Of a DNA stretch of 41,428 bases, positions 24,174 through 31,130 are shown one piece after another (positions within the stretch are counted from its first letter, which is position 1; each line of letters begins with the position of its first letter). Made by a program: the position numbers and the translations under genes. The stretch covers positions 1-41,428 of the forward strand of contig SVLE01000012.1 of the NCBI GenBank assembly GCA_015068065.1, in the 5' to 3' direction. The notes below the pieces were generated by a model. It had not been told where the DNA came from and did no database searches. It saw only the letters and a list, made by a program, of their open reading frames with translations. Source of the stretch: Oscillospiraceae bacterium (lineage in GTDB: Bacteria > Bacillota > Clostridia > Oscillospirales > Oscillospiraceae).

Positions 24174-25540
24174 TCTCCGCTCCTTTCAGCCTCCGTTTTT
24201 GCTCTCACCCGGCTGCGCACGAAGCACCAGCACAGCAGATTCACGGCCAGGACCAGCCCCCATGAGATAGGGTAGCACATATAGAGCATTGGCTGGGTGG
24301 GGTTCTGGCGAAACACCGTTTCCATCCAAACCAGGCGGAATGCACACAAACAGGCCAGACAGCTGATTGTCGGCGGCACAGACCAACCCATGCCGCGCAT
24401 ACTGCCCAGCACCGCATCGGCCATTCCATACAGGAAATAGGGCAGACATATCATGTACATGCGCAACAAGCCGTACTCCACCGCCTGCACAGATCCCGTA
24501 TAGATCCCCAGCAGCTGTTTTCCGAACAGGCAGGCGCCACCGCCGGCAATCATCCCAACCGCTCCGGCCATCCACATGCAGTGTGCCATCACCTTGTCCA
24601 CCCGGTCCAACTGCTTTGCTCCCAAGTTACTGCCGGTAAAGGTAAGGCAGGCCTGATAAAAGGAATTCATAGCCGTCCAGACAAACCCCTCAATGTTGCC
24701 CGATGCGCCGGAGCCGGCCATAACCACCTCACCAAAGGAATTGATGCCGGACTGGGTAACCACATTGGATACCGACATCAGCACCGACTGCAGGCTGGCC
24801 GGAACACCGATGCGCACCACCTGACCAAGCACCTGCCTGTCCATGCGCAACCGACGTAGGTCCAGATGGCGACAGTCGTTCTCCCCTGTCATGCAGCGTA
24901 TAACCAACAGACAGGCCAGGCAGTTGGCGGCGGTGGTAGCCCATGCCACACCGGCCACACCCATATTAAATCCAATGACAAACAGAAGGTTGAGCAACAC
25001 ATTCACCACGCCGCTCACAAGCAGAAAGTTCATTGGCCGGCGGGTATCGCCGCTGCCGCGCAGAACGGCAGCGCCGAAATTGTACACGGTTAGGGCTGGC
25101 ACGCCAAGAAAATAAATCCGCAAGTAGACCACCGCCTCGCCCACCACGGTTTCCGGTGTGTCCATAAACCGGAGCAGAGCGGTTGCGGAAATGAATCCAA
25201 CAGCCCCAACGGTCACGCCCAGCAAAATGCCCAGCAGAACACAGGCGTGCACCGCCCGCTCCACATGATCCTCATCCCGCCGTCCCAACGCCTGAGCTAC
25301 CACCACGTTGGTCCCCATGGAAAATCCGATAAAGGTGTTGATGAGCAGATTAATCAGCGGGCTGGAGGAAGTCACCGCCGCCAGCGCGGCATCGCCGGCG
25401 TATCGGCCCACCACAATCACATCCGCGGCATTAAATGCAAGCTGCAACAGGCCGGACAACATCACCGGGATCGCAAATCGCAGAAGATTGACAGGCAGAG
25501 AACCCTGAAGCATATCAACGCGCTTGCCTTTTATCCCCAT
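24170..25540 (-). CDS. MATE family efflux transporter (upstream member of a pair)
   Basis: 456 residues, twelve predicted TM helices. The N-terminus MLQGSLPVNLLRFAIPVMLSG and the segments AADVIVVGRYAGDAALAAV and FSMGTNVVVAQALGRRDED are typical of the clostridial MATE group; the second half repeats the pattern (VVMAGSGASGNIEGFVWTAMN). A GAGGAGG site precedes the ATG. It is first in a two-gene unit with the next MATE gene, overlapping by four bases. MATE proteins are normally thought to act alone, so tight coupling of two is worth noting. A perfect 16-bp inverted repeat stands 40 bases upstream. Confidence 0.9.
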   Translation of the reverse strand: MGIKGKRVDMLQGSLPVNLLRFAIPVMLSGLLQLAFNAADVIVVGRYAGDAALAAVTSSSPLINLLINTFIGFSMGTNVVVAQALGRRDEDHVERAVHACVLLGILLGVTVGAVGFISATALLRFMDTPETVVGEAVVYLRIYFLGVPALTVYNFGAAVLRGSGDTRRPMNFLLVSGVVNVLLNLLFVIGFNMGVAGVAWATTAANCLACLLVIRCMTGENDCRHLDLRRLRMDRQVLGQVVRIGVPASLQSVLMSVSNVVTQSGINSFGEVVMAGSGASGNIEGFVWTAMNSFYQACLTFTGSNLGAKQLDRVDKVMAHCMWMAGAVGMIAGGGACLFGKQLLGIYTGSVQAVEYGLLRMYMICLPYFLYGMADAVLGSMRGMGWSVPPTISCLACLCAFRLVWMETVFRQNPTQPMLYMCYPISWGLVLAVNLLCWCFVRSRVRAKTEAERSGE

Positions 25541-25920
25541 GCGTGCACCTCCTCACAAATTTCTGCTCCTTTTTAACGCAGCAAATGCGAAGACCGCCGT
25601 GCGGTCTTCGCATTTGAATGTATCAATATCGGAAATGTCGGAACAAGCCCAGACTCATGTTCTGGACGGTTCTGTTGTGTGTGAAAAAATGTTCTCGCCG
25701 TTCCATCGTCAAGCACACCTTCCGCCGTCGATTCCTGCCGACCTTTGTACCGCAAGAATACCACACATCGCCACCCAGAACAATGGCATTTCCCACGAAT
25801 TTACTCGCAATTTTTTGTACGATTTATCACACGGCCAGACGTAGTACCCAGTACAGTACCGGGATAGTGACCACAGACAAGGCGATAACAATATTGGTAG
25901 GCAGGTGTCTGCCGCTAAAA
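25541..25920 (-). other. 380-base gene-poor interval upstream of the MATE pair
   Basis: It contains the perfect inverted repeat at 25582-25616 and, next to the GNAT stop, a start-less reading frame (25827-25925, minus) that would encode about 33 residues ending ...LSVVTIPVLYWVLRLAV. That looks like the tail of a membrane protein and may be a gene remnant. A weak promoter, TTGTTC with TACATT at 18 bases, may lie just before the hairpin. Composition is more A/T-rich than the flanking genes. Nothing else is recognised. Confidence 0.4.
25582..25616. repeat. Perfect 16-bp inverted repeat upstream of the MATE genes
   Basis: CAAATGCGAAGACCGC and its exact complement flank a three-base loop. Neither side has a T tract, so it is not a standard terminator. 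It lies in the presumed MATE leader, about 40 bases before the start codon, and could be an operator or an RNA hairpin. Confidence 0.65.
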
Positions 25921-26325
25921 TCAGCAGTTCAGCCCTTTGACCATGGCTCTTCCGTTTAGCGTTTGATAGCCGAATTTCTCATAGAGCGCATGGGCATCCC
26001 TTGTAATCAGAACACCTCTTAACCCTTGATATTCCGGCAAATTCTCGATGTATGAAACCAATGCACTCCCCAAGCCCTTATGCTGACAAGCTGCATCTAC
26101 AATGACATCGCACAGATAATAGGTCGTGGCAAAGTCCGAGATCACCCGGGCAAAGCCAACAAGTTTCTGTTCCTCTTCCAAATATACACCGTAGCAGTGG
26201 GAATGCTCCATAGAACGCCGAACCTGCTCCAGCGGGCGCTGATCAGCCCAATAAGTCTGCTTCAGCAGGGCCATGACCTCTGATATGTTCATCTTATCGG
26301 CGCCGTCGAGAATGGAGTAGTTCAT
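25921..26325 (-). CDS. GNAT family N-acetyltransferase
   Basis: Acetyl-CoA-dependent acyltransferase of 134 residues; substrate unknown. The acetyl-CoA-binding motif A is seen in CDVIVDAACQHKGLGSALVSYIE, with the Q/RxxGxG/A signature as QHKGLG, preceded by the strand LVGFARVISD and followed by the closing ALYEKFGYQTL. Its ATG shares one base with the stop of the RlmD-type methyltransferase (TGATG), so the two are translationally coupled. Such GNATs may modify small molecules or the ribosome; coupling to an rRNA methyltransferase hints at the latter but does not prove it. Confidence 0.85.
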   Translation of the reverse strand: MNYSILDGADKMNISEVMALLKQTYWADQRPLEQVRRSMEHSHCYGVYLEEEQKLVGFARVISDFATTYYLCDVIVDAACQHKGLGSALVSYIENLPEYQGLRGVLITRDAHALYEKFGYQTLNGRAMVKGLNC

Positions 26326-27704
26326 CAGGTTCCCTTCCTTTCGTTGCCGCTCATCCGTTCTAACAGAACCACAGATTCAACGTGCTGCGTCCGCGGGAAC
26401 AGATCCACCGCCTCGGCCTTCTTCACCAAATATCCCCGCTGGGCAAGCAGCTTTACATCCCGCGCCAGGGTTGCCGGGTCACAGGAGACGTAGACGATGC
26501 GCTCCGGGGCCATATCTGCCAGAATATCCGTCACCCCGGGGACAAGGCCCTTTCGGGGCGGGTCCACGCAAATCACAGCGGGCCGCACCCCATCGATGGC
26601 CAGTTTATATGCGATTTCCCCCGCGTCACCACAGAAGAATTCTACATTTTCAATCCCGTTGCGCTTGGCATTCTCCTTGGCATCCTCAATGGCCTCTGAC
26701 ACGATCTCCGCGCCGATGACCTTGCCCGCCTTTTTGGCCATGGTCAGGCTGATGGTACCAATGCCGCAGTAGAGGTCCAGCACCGTCTCTTTGCCGGTCA
26801 GACCCGCAAAGTCCAGCGCCCGACTATAGAGCACTTCAGTCTGCTCCCGGTTGATCTGAAAAAACGACGGAACGGACAGGCGGAACATCAGACCGCACAG
26901 CTCCTCCTCCAGCCAGTCCCGACCCCAGAGGGTACGGTAACTGTCGCCCAGAATGACGTTAGTATCCATTTCGTTTCGGTTGAGCACCACACCTACAAGA
27001 CCGGGATCGCAGGCCCGCAGGGCGTTCACCAGTCCCGGTTCGTCCGGCAATTTTTTGCCGTTGACCACCAGACACACAAGGCTCTCCCCCGCCCGGTTGG
27101 TGCGCACATACAGGTGGCGCACAAGGCCCTTGCCCGTTTTTTCATCATAGGCGGGAACACTCCCCCGCTCCATCCATCTCTTCAGTTCCCGGCCCAGTCG
27201 GTTGGCAGCCTCGGACTGGAGCAGGCAGTCGGCCACATCAATCACATCGTGGCTGCGGGCACGGAACAGGCCCACGCGGACACCGTCTTTTCCCCGGGCT
27301 ACAGGGAACTGAACTTTGTTGCGGTAGCGGTGGGTCTCCTGTGCCCCGTGGATGGTGTCCACGGCAATGTCAACTCCGCCGATGCGGCGCAGGGCGTCCT
27401 CCACCCGCTGGCGCTTGGCCTCCAGTTCCTCCTTATAGTCCATATGCCGGAACTGACATCCCCCGCAGGGGCCGGAGTGGGGACAGTCGGAGGGCACACG
27501 ACAGGGGGACTCCATTACGGGCTTCACCCCTCTGCCCCAGGCTACATTCTTATTGATCTTGAGCAGCTGTACCTGCCACCGCTCATCACGAATGGTATTG
27601 GGTATGAAAATCACCCGGCCGTCCAGTCGGGCCACGCCAAGTCCCTCGGCGGTGTAGCCGGTGATATCCAGTTCATATACGCCGTTCTTTTTCGGTTCTG
27701 TCAT
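26325..27704 (-). CDS. 23S rRNA (uracil-C5)-methyltransferase, RlmD/TrmA (RumA) family
   Basis: SAM-dependent m5U methyltransferase of 23S rRNA, or of tRNA. From the ATG after AAAGAGGG it has 459 residues; the track's GTG three codons earlier is too close to that site. A TRAM RNA-binding domain (about 1-65) is followed by the iron-sulfur cysteines C74, C80 and C83 in DCPHSGPCGGCQFRH, with the fourth in VADCLLQ. The SAM fold carries VLDLYCGIGTISL, VDPPRKGL and the catalytic cysteine in YVSCDPATLARD. Firmicutes often have two or three paralogues with different target uridines, so the exact site is open. A terminator ending the upstream AGCS unit overlaps its promoter. Confidence 0.92.
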   Translation of the reverse strand: MTEPKKNGVYELDITGYTAEGLGVARLDGRVIFIPNTIRDERWQVQLLKINKNVAWGRGVKPVMESPCRVPSDCPHSGPCGGCQFRHMDYKEELEAKRQRVEDALRRIGGVDIAVDTIHGAQETHRYRNKVQFPVARGKDGVRVGLFRARSHDVIDVADCLLQSEAANRLGRELKRWMERGSVPAYDEKTGKGLVRHLYVRTNRAGESLVCLVVNGKKLPDEPGLVNALRACDPGLVGVVLNRNEMDTNVILGDSYRTLWGRDWLEEELCGLMFRLSVPSFFQINREQTEVLYSRALDFAGLTGKETVLDLYCGIGTISLTMAKKAGKVIGAEIVSEAIEDAKENAKRNGIENVEFFCGDAGEIAYKLAIDGVRPAVICVDPPRKGLVPGVTDILADMAPERIVYVSCDPATLARDVKLLAQRGYLVKKAEAVDLFPRTQHVESVVLLERMSGNERKGT

Positions 27705-27736
27705 GGGGCACACCCTCTTTGCCGTTTTTCTCCTAT

Positions 27737-27765
27737 ATTAAAACAGAAAACCGCCCGGATGACAA
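27737..27765 (-). promoter_or_regulatory. Promoter for the RlmD-type / GNAT pair
   Basis: On the minus strand TTGTCA and TTTAAT are 17 bases apart. The promoter overlaps the AGCS terminator hairpin. Confidence 0.45.
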
Positions 27766-27779
27766 GCACCCGGACGGCT
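27739..27779 (-). terminator. Intrinsic terminator after the AGCS pair
   Basis: On the minus strand CCGTCCGG pairs with CCGGGCGG around an 11-base loop (one G-T pair) and is followed by TTTTCTGTTTT. Confidence 0.75.
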
Positions 27780-27792
27780 TTGAATTTATATT

Positions 27793-29190
27793 TTACTTCT
27801 TGATTTTGTCGGAGTAGAAGTAGTCCTTGGTAATCTTGGTTACAACACCGGACAACAGCAGCAATGCTACCAGGTTGGGCAGAGCCATCAGGCCGTTCAG
27901 GGTGTCGGAGATGTCCCACATCAGAGTGCCGGACCCGGTAGCGCCCACGATACAGACCAGCACGAAGATGACCTTGTAGCATAGGTCGAAGACCTTGTTG
28001 TTGTTAGTCAGGTAGCCCCAGCAGCGCTCGCCGTAGTAGCTCCAGCTCAGGATGGTAGACAGAGCGAAGAACACAAGGCTGATCTGGATAATGGTACCAC
28101 CAATGGTGCCGGGCAGGATCGCGTTGAAGGCAGCCACGGCGGCGGCACCCTTGGTGCCGAAAGTGGACATATCCTGCATATACAGGCCGGAGAGGACCAC
28201 GGTCAGAGCGGTAATGGTGCAGATGACGATGGTGTCAAAGAACACCTCGAACACGCCCCACATGGCCTGTTCGGCAGGTTCTTCGGTCTCACTGGCGGCG
28301 TGGGCGATGGGAGCGGAGCCCATACCGGCCTCGTTGGAGAACACGCCGCGGGCAAAGCCCTGACGCATGGCAACCATGATGGCATAGCCAAACACGCCGC
28401 CGCCAACAGCCTCAAAGCTGAAGGCGCTCTTGAAGATGGTAACGAACGCGGCGGGAACCTCGGTAATCTTCAGCACCACAACGGCAATACCGGCCAGCAC
28501 GTAGAAGATGGACATGAAGGGAACCATGTAGGAGGTCACCTGACCCACGCGCTTCACGCCACCCAGCACCACCATAGCCACCACGATGGCCAGGATGATA
28601 CCGGCCGCCAGCAGGGAGATGTTGCCACCGGACAGATTATTGATCGCGCCAGCGATTTCGCTGGACTGAGCGATGTTGCCGATGCCGAAGGAGGTCAGAC
28701 CGCCCAGAACAGCGAAGATCACGGCCAGCCACTTCCAGTTCTTGCCCAGACCGTTTTCAATGGAGTACATGGGGCCGCCCTTGTACACGCCGTCTTCCTT
28801 GACGCGGTACTTCATAGCCAGCGCGATTTCGGCGTACTTGGTGCACATGCCGAAGAAGGCGGACACCCACATCCAGAACACAGCGCCGGGGCCGCCAACA
28901 AAGATGGCGCCGGTGACGCCGGCGATGTTACCGGTACCCACAGTACCCGCCATAGCGGTGCTGACGGCCTGGAAGGCAGTCAGGTTCTTGCCGGAGTTCT
29001 TGTCTTTCTTGGCAAACAGGGAGCCCACGGTGTTCTTCATGATGTAACCGAACTTGGTCACCTGAATGCAACGGGTGCGGATGGTCAGATACACGCCGGT
29101 GCCGATGAGCAGGGCCAGCATGATGGGACCCCAGGCGAACGCATTGAGCTTGCCGTTGACAAGCGTCACGATTTCAAGAAACTTTTCCAT
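27793..29190 (-). CDS. AGCS family sodium:alanine/glycine symporter (second of a pair)
   Basis: Sodium-coupled neutral amino acid importer, 465 residues. The ATG is set by AAGGAAG; the track's start is three codons upstream. It has about eleven TM helices and the AGCS signatures FQAVSTAMAGTVGTGNIAGV, GGPGAVFWMWVSAFFGMCTKYAEI and FSNEAGMGSAPIAHAA. It lies 83 bases downstream of a second AGCS gene that is clearly diverged, with no terminator that I can see between them, so both are probably under the glycine riboswitch. Glycine is therefore a likely substrate; alanine is the alternative for the family. Confidence 0.94.
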   Translation of the reverse strand: MEKFLEIVTLVNGKLNAFAWGPIMLALLIGTGVYLTIRTRCIQVTKFGYIMKNTVGSLFAKKDKNSGKNLTAFQAVSTAMAGTVGTGNIAGVTGAIFVGGPGAVFWMWVSAFFGMCTKYAEIALAMKYRVKEDGVYKGGPMYSIENGLGKNWKWLAVIFAVLGGLTSFGIGNIAQSSEIAGAINNLSGGNISLLAAGIILAIVVAMVVLGGVKRVGQVTSYMVPFMSIFYVLAGIAVVVLKITEVPAAFVTIFKSAFSFEAVGGGVFGYAIMVAMRQGFARGVFSNEAGMGSAPIAHAASETEEPAEQAMWGVFEVFFDTIVICTITALTVVLSGLYMQDMSTFGTKGAAAVAAFNAILPGTIGGTIIQISLVFFALSTILSWSYYGERCWGYLTNNNKVFDLCYKVIFVLVCIVGATGSGTLMWDISDTLNGLMALPNLVALLLLSGVVTKITKDYFYSDKIKK

Positions 29191-29273
29191 GTACAACACT
29201 TCCTTTTTTAATTACCCACGATTTCCCATCGTCATTCCAGAGAAAACCGTTTGGCCGATGGATTTGGGTTTAC

Positions 29274-30683
29274 TTACTTTTTCAAGCCAGGGGTTTGATC
29301 TTTGACCACCTTGGTCAGTGCAAACAGAGCCAGAGCATTGGGCAACACCATAAGGTAGTTGAACGCATCGGTCAGTTCCCACACCAAATCGTTGGAGACC
29401 ATGGTGCCCAGGAAGATGAACACCAGCGCCAGCACAGAGTAGACCTTAACACCCTTCTTGCCGAAGAGATACTGCACATTGACCTTGCCGAACATATTCC
29501 AGCTCAGCACAGTGGAGAAGGCGAAGAAGAACAGGCAGATAGCCACGAAGGCGGAGCCAACATTGCCGCCCAGTACAGAACCAAAGGCAGTCTGAGCCAG
29601 ATTGGTCTTGCTGATCGTCTCGCTGGCGGCTGCGGCACCACACTCAGCCAAGGGGCCGTCAGCGGTATACAGAGTGGAGATAATAACCAGAGCATTCAGG
29701 GTCAGCACAATGAAGGTGTCGATAAATACACCGATCATAGCCACAACGCCCTGCTCGTGAGGGGTCTTAACGTTAGCCAGCGCGTGGGCATGGGGGGTGG
29801 AACCCATACCGGCCTCATTGGAGAACAGGCCTCGCTTGGCACCCTGAGAAATGGCCTCCTTCAACGCAACACCGAAGGCGCCGCCGATAATGGCCTGGGG
29901 CTGGAAGGCATACTTGAAAATCATAGCGAATGTGGCGGGGAGGTAGGTGATGCGGCAGGCCAGAATGACCAAACCGCCCAGCAGGAAAATACCGGCCATA
30001 ACGGGAACCAGCTTTTCAGTCACGGAGGCCAAGCGCTGTACACCACCCACAAAAATGATGGCGCAGATCACAGTCAGCACAAGGCCGATCACCCAAGTGG
30101 GAACGCCAAAGGCAGTGTGAAAGGTCTCACCGATGGAGTTGGACTGCACCATGCAGCCCATAAAGCCCAGTGCCAAAATGATGGCTACCGCGAAGAAGCC
30201 AGCCAGGAACTTGCCGAAACCGCCCTTGAACGCGGCAGTAATATAATAGACAGGGCCGCCGGCCACATTTCCGTCCGCATCGGTCTTTCGGGTCTTGATA
30301 GCCAACGTAGCCTCGGCATAGATCGTAGCCATGCCCAAGAAAGCAATGACCCACATCCAGAAGATAGCACCGGGGCCACCGGCCAGAATAGCACCGGACG
30401 CACCCACAATGTTGCCGGTACCCACCTGAGCCGCGATAGCAGTGGCCAAAGCCTGGAAGGATGTCATACCGCTCTTCTGCTTTCCGCCCCGCAGGGACAG
30501 GTTGCCAAAGACCTTCTTCATACCCTCGCCAAAGCAACGCACCTGTACAAATTTGGTCTGGATGGAATACCACAGGCCAACACCCACCAGAAGGAACACC
30601 AGCACATAATTGGACAGATAGGTGTTGATGTCGCACACAATGGGATAAAGTGCCGCTTCAACGGTTTGGATCGCTTCTAACAT
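29274..30683 (-). CDS. AGCS family sodium:alanine/glycine symporter (first of a pair)
   Basis: Sodium-coupled amino acid carrier of 469 residues from the ATG after GAGGAGG; the upstream residues in the track are leader. The family blocks FQALATAIAAQVGTGNIVGA, GGPGAIFWMWVIAFLGMATIYAEA and FSNEAGMGSTPHAHALAN are present with about eleven TM helices. A glycine riboswitch and its own promoter precede it. It and the next AGCS share these motifs but differ in the loops (this one has an insertion around TRKTDADGNVAGGPVYY), so the two carriers may differ in affinity or in preference for glycine and alanine. That division of labour is a guess. Confidence 0.95.
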   Translation of the reverse strand: MLEAIQTVEAALYPIVCDINTYLSNYVLVFLLVGVGLWYSIQTKFVQVRCFGEGMKKVFGNLSLRGGKQKSGMTSFQALATAIAAQVGTGNIVGASGAILAGGPGAIFWMWVIAFLGMATIYAEATLAIKTRKTDADGNVAGGPVYYITAAFKGGFGKFLAGFFAVAIILALGFMGCMVQSNSIGETFHTAFGVPTWVIGLVLTVICAIIFVGGVQRLASVTEKLVPVMAGIFLLGGLVILACRITYLPATFAMIFKYAFQPQAIIGGAFGVALKEAISQGAKRGLFSNEAGMGSTPHAHALANVKTPHEQGVVAMIGVFIDTFIVLTLNALVIISTLYTADGPLAECGAAAASETISKTNLAQTAFGSVLGGNVGSAFVAICLFFFAFSTVLSWNMFGKVNVQYLFGKKGVKVYSVLALVFIFLGTMVSNDLVWELTDAFNYLMVLPNALALFALTKVVKDQTPGLKK

Positions 30684-30698
30684 TTCTTTTTCCTCCTC

Positions 30699-30728
30699 AA
30701 AATAACAAAACGGACCAGCCAAAGGCCG
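30699..30728 (-). terminator. Candidate expression-platform terminator of the glycine riboswitch
   Basis: On the minus strand CGGCC can pair with GGTCCG (one bulge), followed by TTTTGTTATTTT, just upstream of the AGCS ribosome site. An alternative GGACC pairing partner lies right after the aptamer, which would suit a switch. The fold is short, so this is tentative. Confidence 0.45.
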
Positions 30729-30785
30729 CCCCGAAGAAGAAAGAACACAAACACACGAGCATAATCATACCCGGTCCTGTAATCA

Positions 30786-30870
30786 TCTCTGTCCTTTTGC
30801 CTGAGAGATTGGCGATTTCAACACCGCTTTGCCCCTTCGGCCCCCGCATTACGAGCTTCTCCAGAGTTAC
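30786..30870 (-). promoter_or_regulatory. Glycine riboswitch (gcvT element)
   Basis: The minus strand carries the aptamer hallmarks: TGGAGA, GGGCCGAAGGGGCAAA, and ATCTCTCAGGCAAAAGGACAGAG. I find one convincing aptamer; the 60 bases before it do not show a second full copy and may form the ghost helix known in single-aptamer versions. It lies between a good promoter and two AGCS carriers. The family is known to control glycine cleavage and AGCS transport genes. Whether this copy turns transport on or off depends on the terminator downstream. Confidence 0.94.
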
Positions 30871-30936
30871 ATCCACGCACAGTTCGCCAAAATCGGTGTT
30901 CTGCACGCTTCGTCTGTCCTGTTCAGTTGTGAACAC

Positions 30937-30965
30937 ACTTTACCACACTACATCGGTCTTGTCAA
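30937..30965 (-). promoter_or_regulatory. Promoter for the glycine riboswitch transcript
   Basis: On the minus strand TTGACA and TAAAGT are 17 bases apart, about 70 bases before the aptamer core. Transcription diverges from secA. Confidence 0.65.
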
Positions 30966-31077
30966 CATCCGGTGGACACTTATTCGTCTGCGACGGATTT
31001 TTTGGCTGTATGCACAGAAAAACTCCTTTTTTTTCGCCGGAAGTTTACAAATTATTCTTTCTTCCCTGCCCGTTATG

Positions 31078-31086
31078 TGTTATACT
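31078..31086 (+). promoter_or_regulatory. Extended -10 promoter for secA
   Basis: TGTTATACT is a TGn-extended -10 some 45 bases before the secA ATG. The expected -35 region is only weakly matched. Confidence 0.4.
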
Positions 31087-31130
31087 AAATTGATTTATTA
31101 TGGAGACTTGTGACCGTGAGGTGTTTTGAT

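Noticed and set aside
30697-30936. 79-aa minus-strand ORF before the AGCS genes
   Set aside because: It overlaps the glycine aptamer and expression platform.
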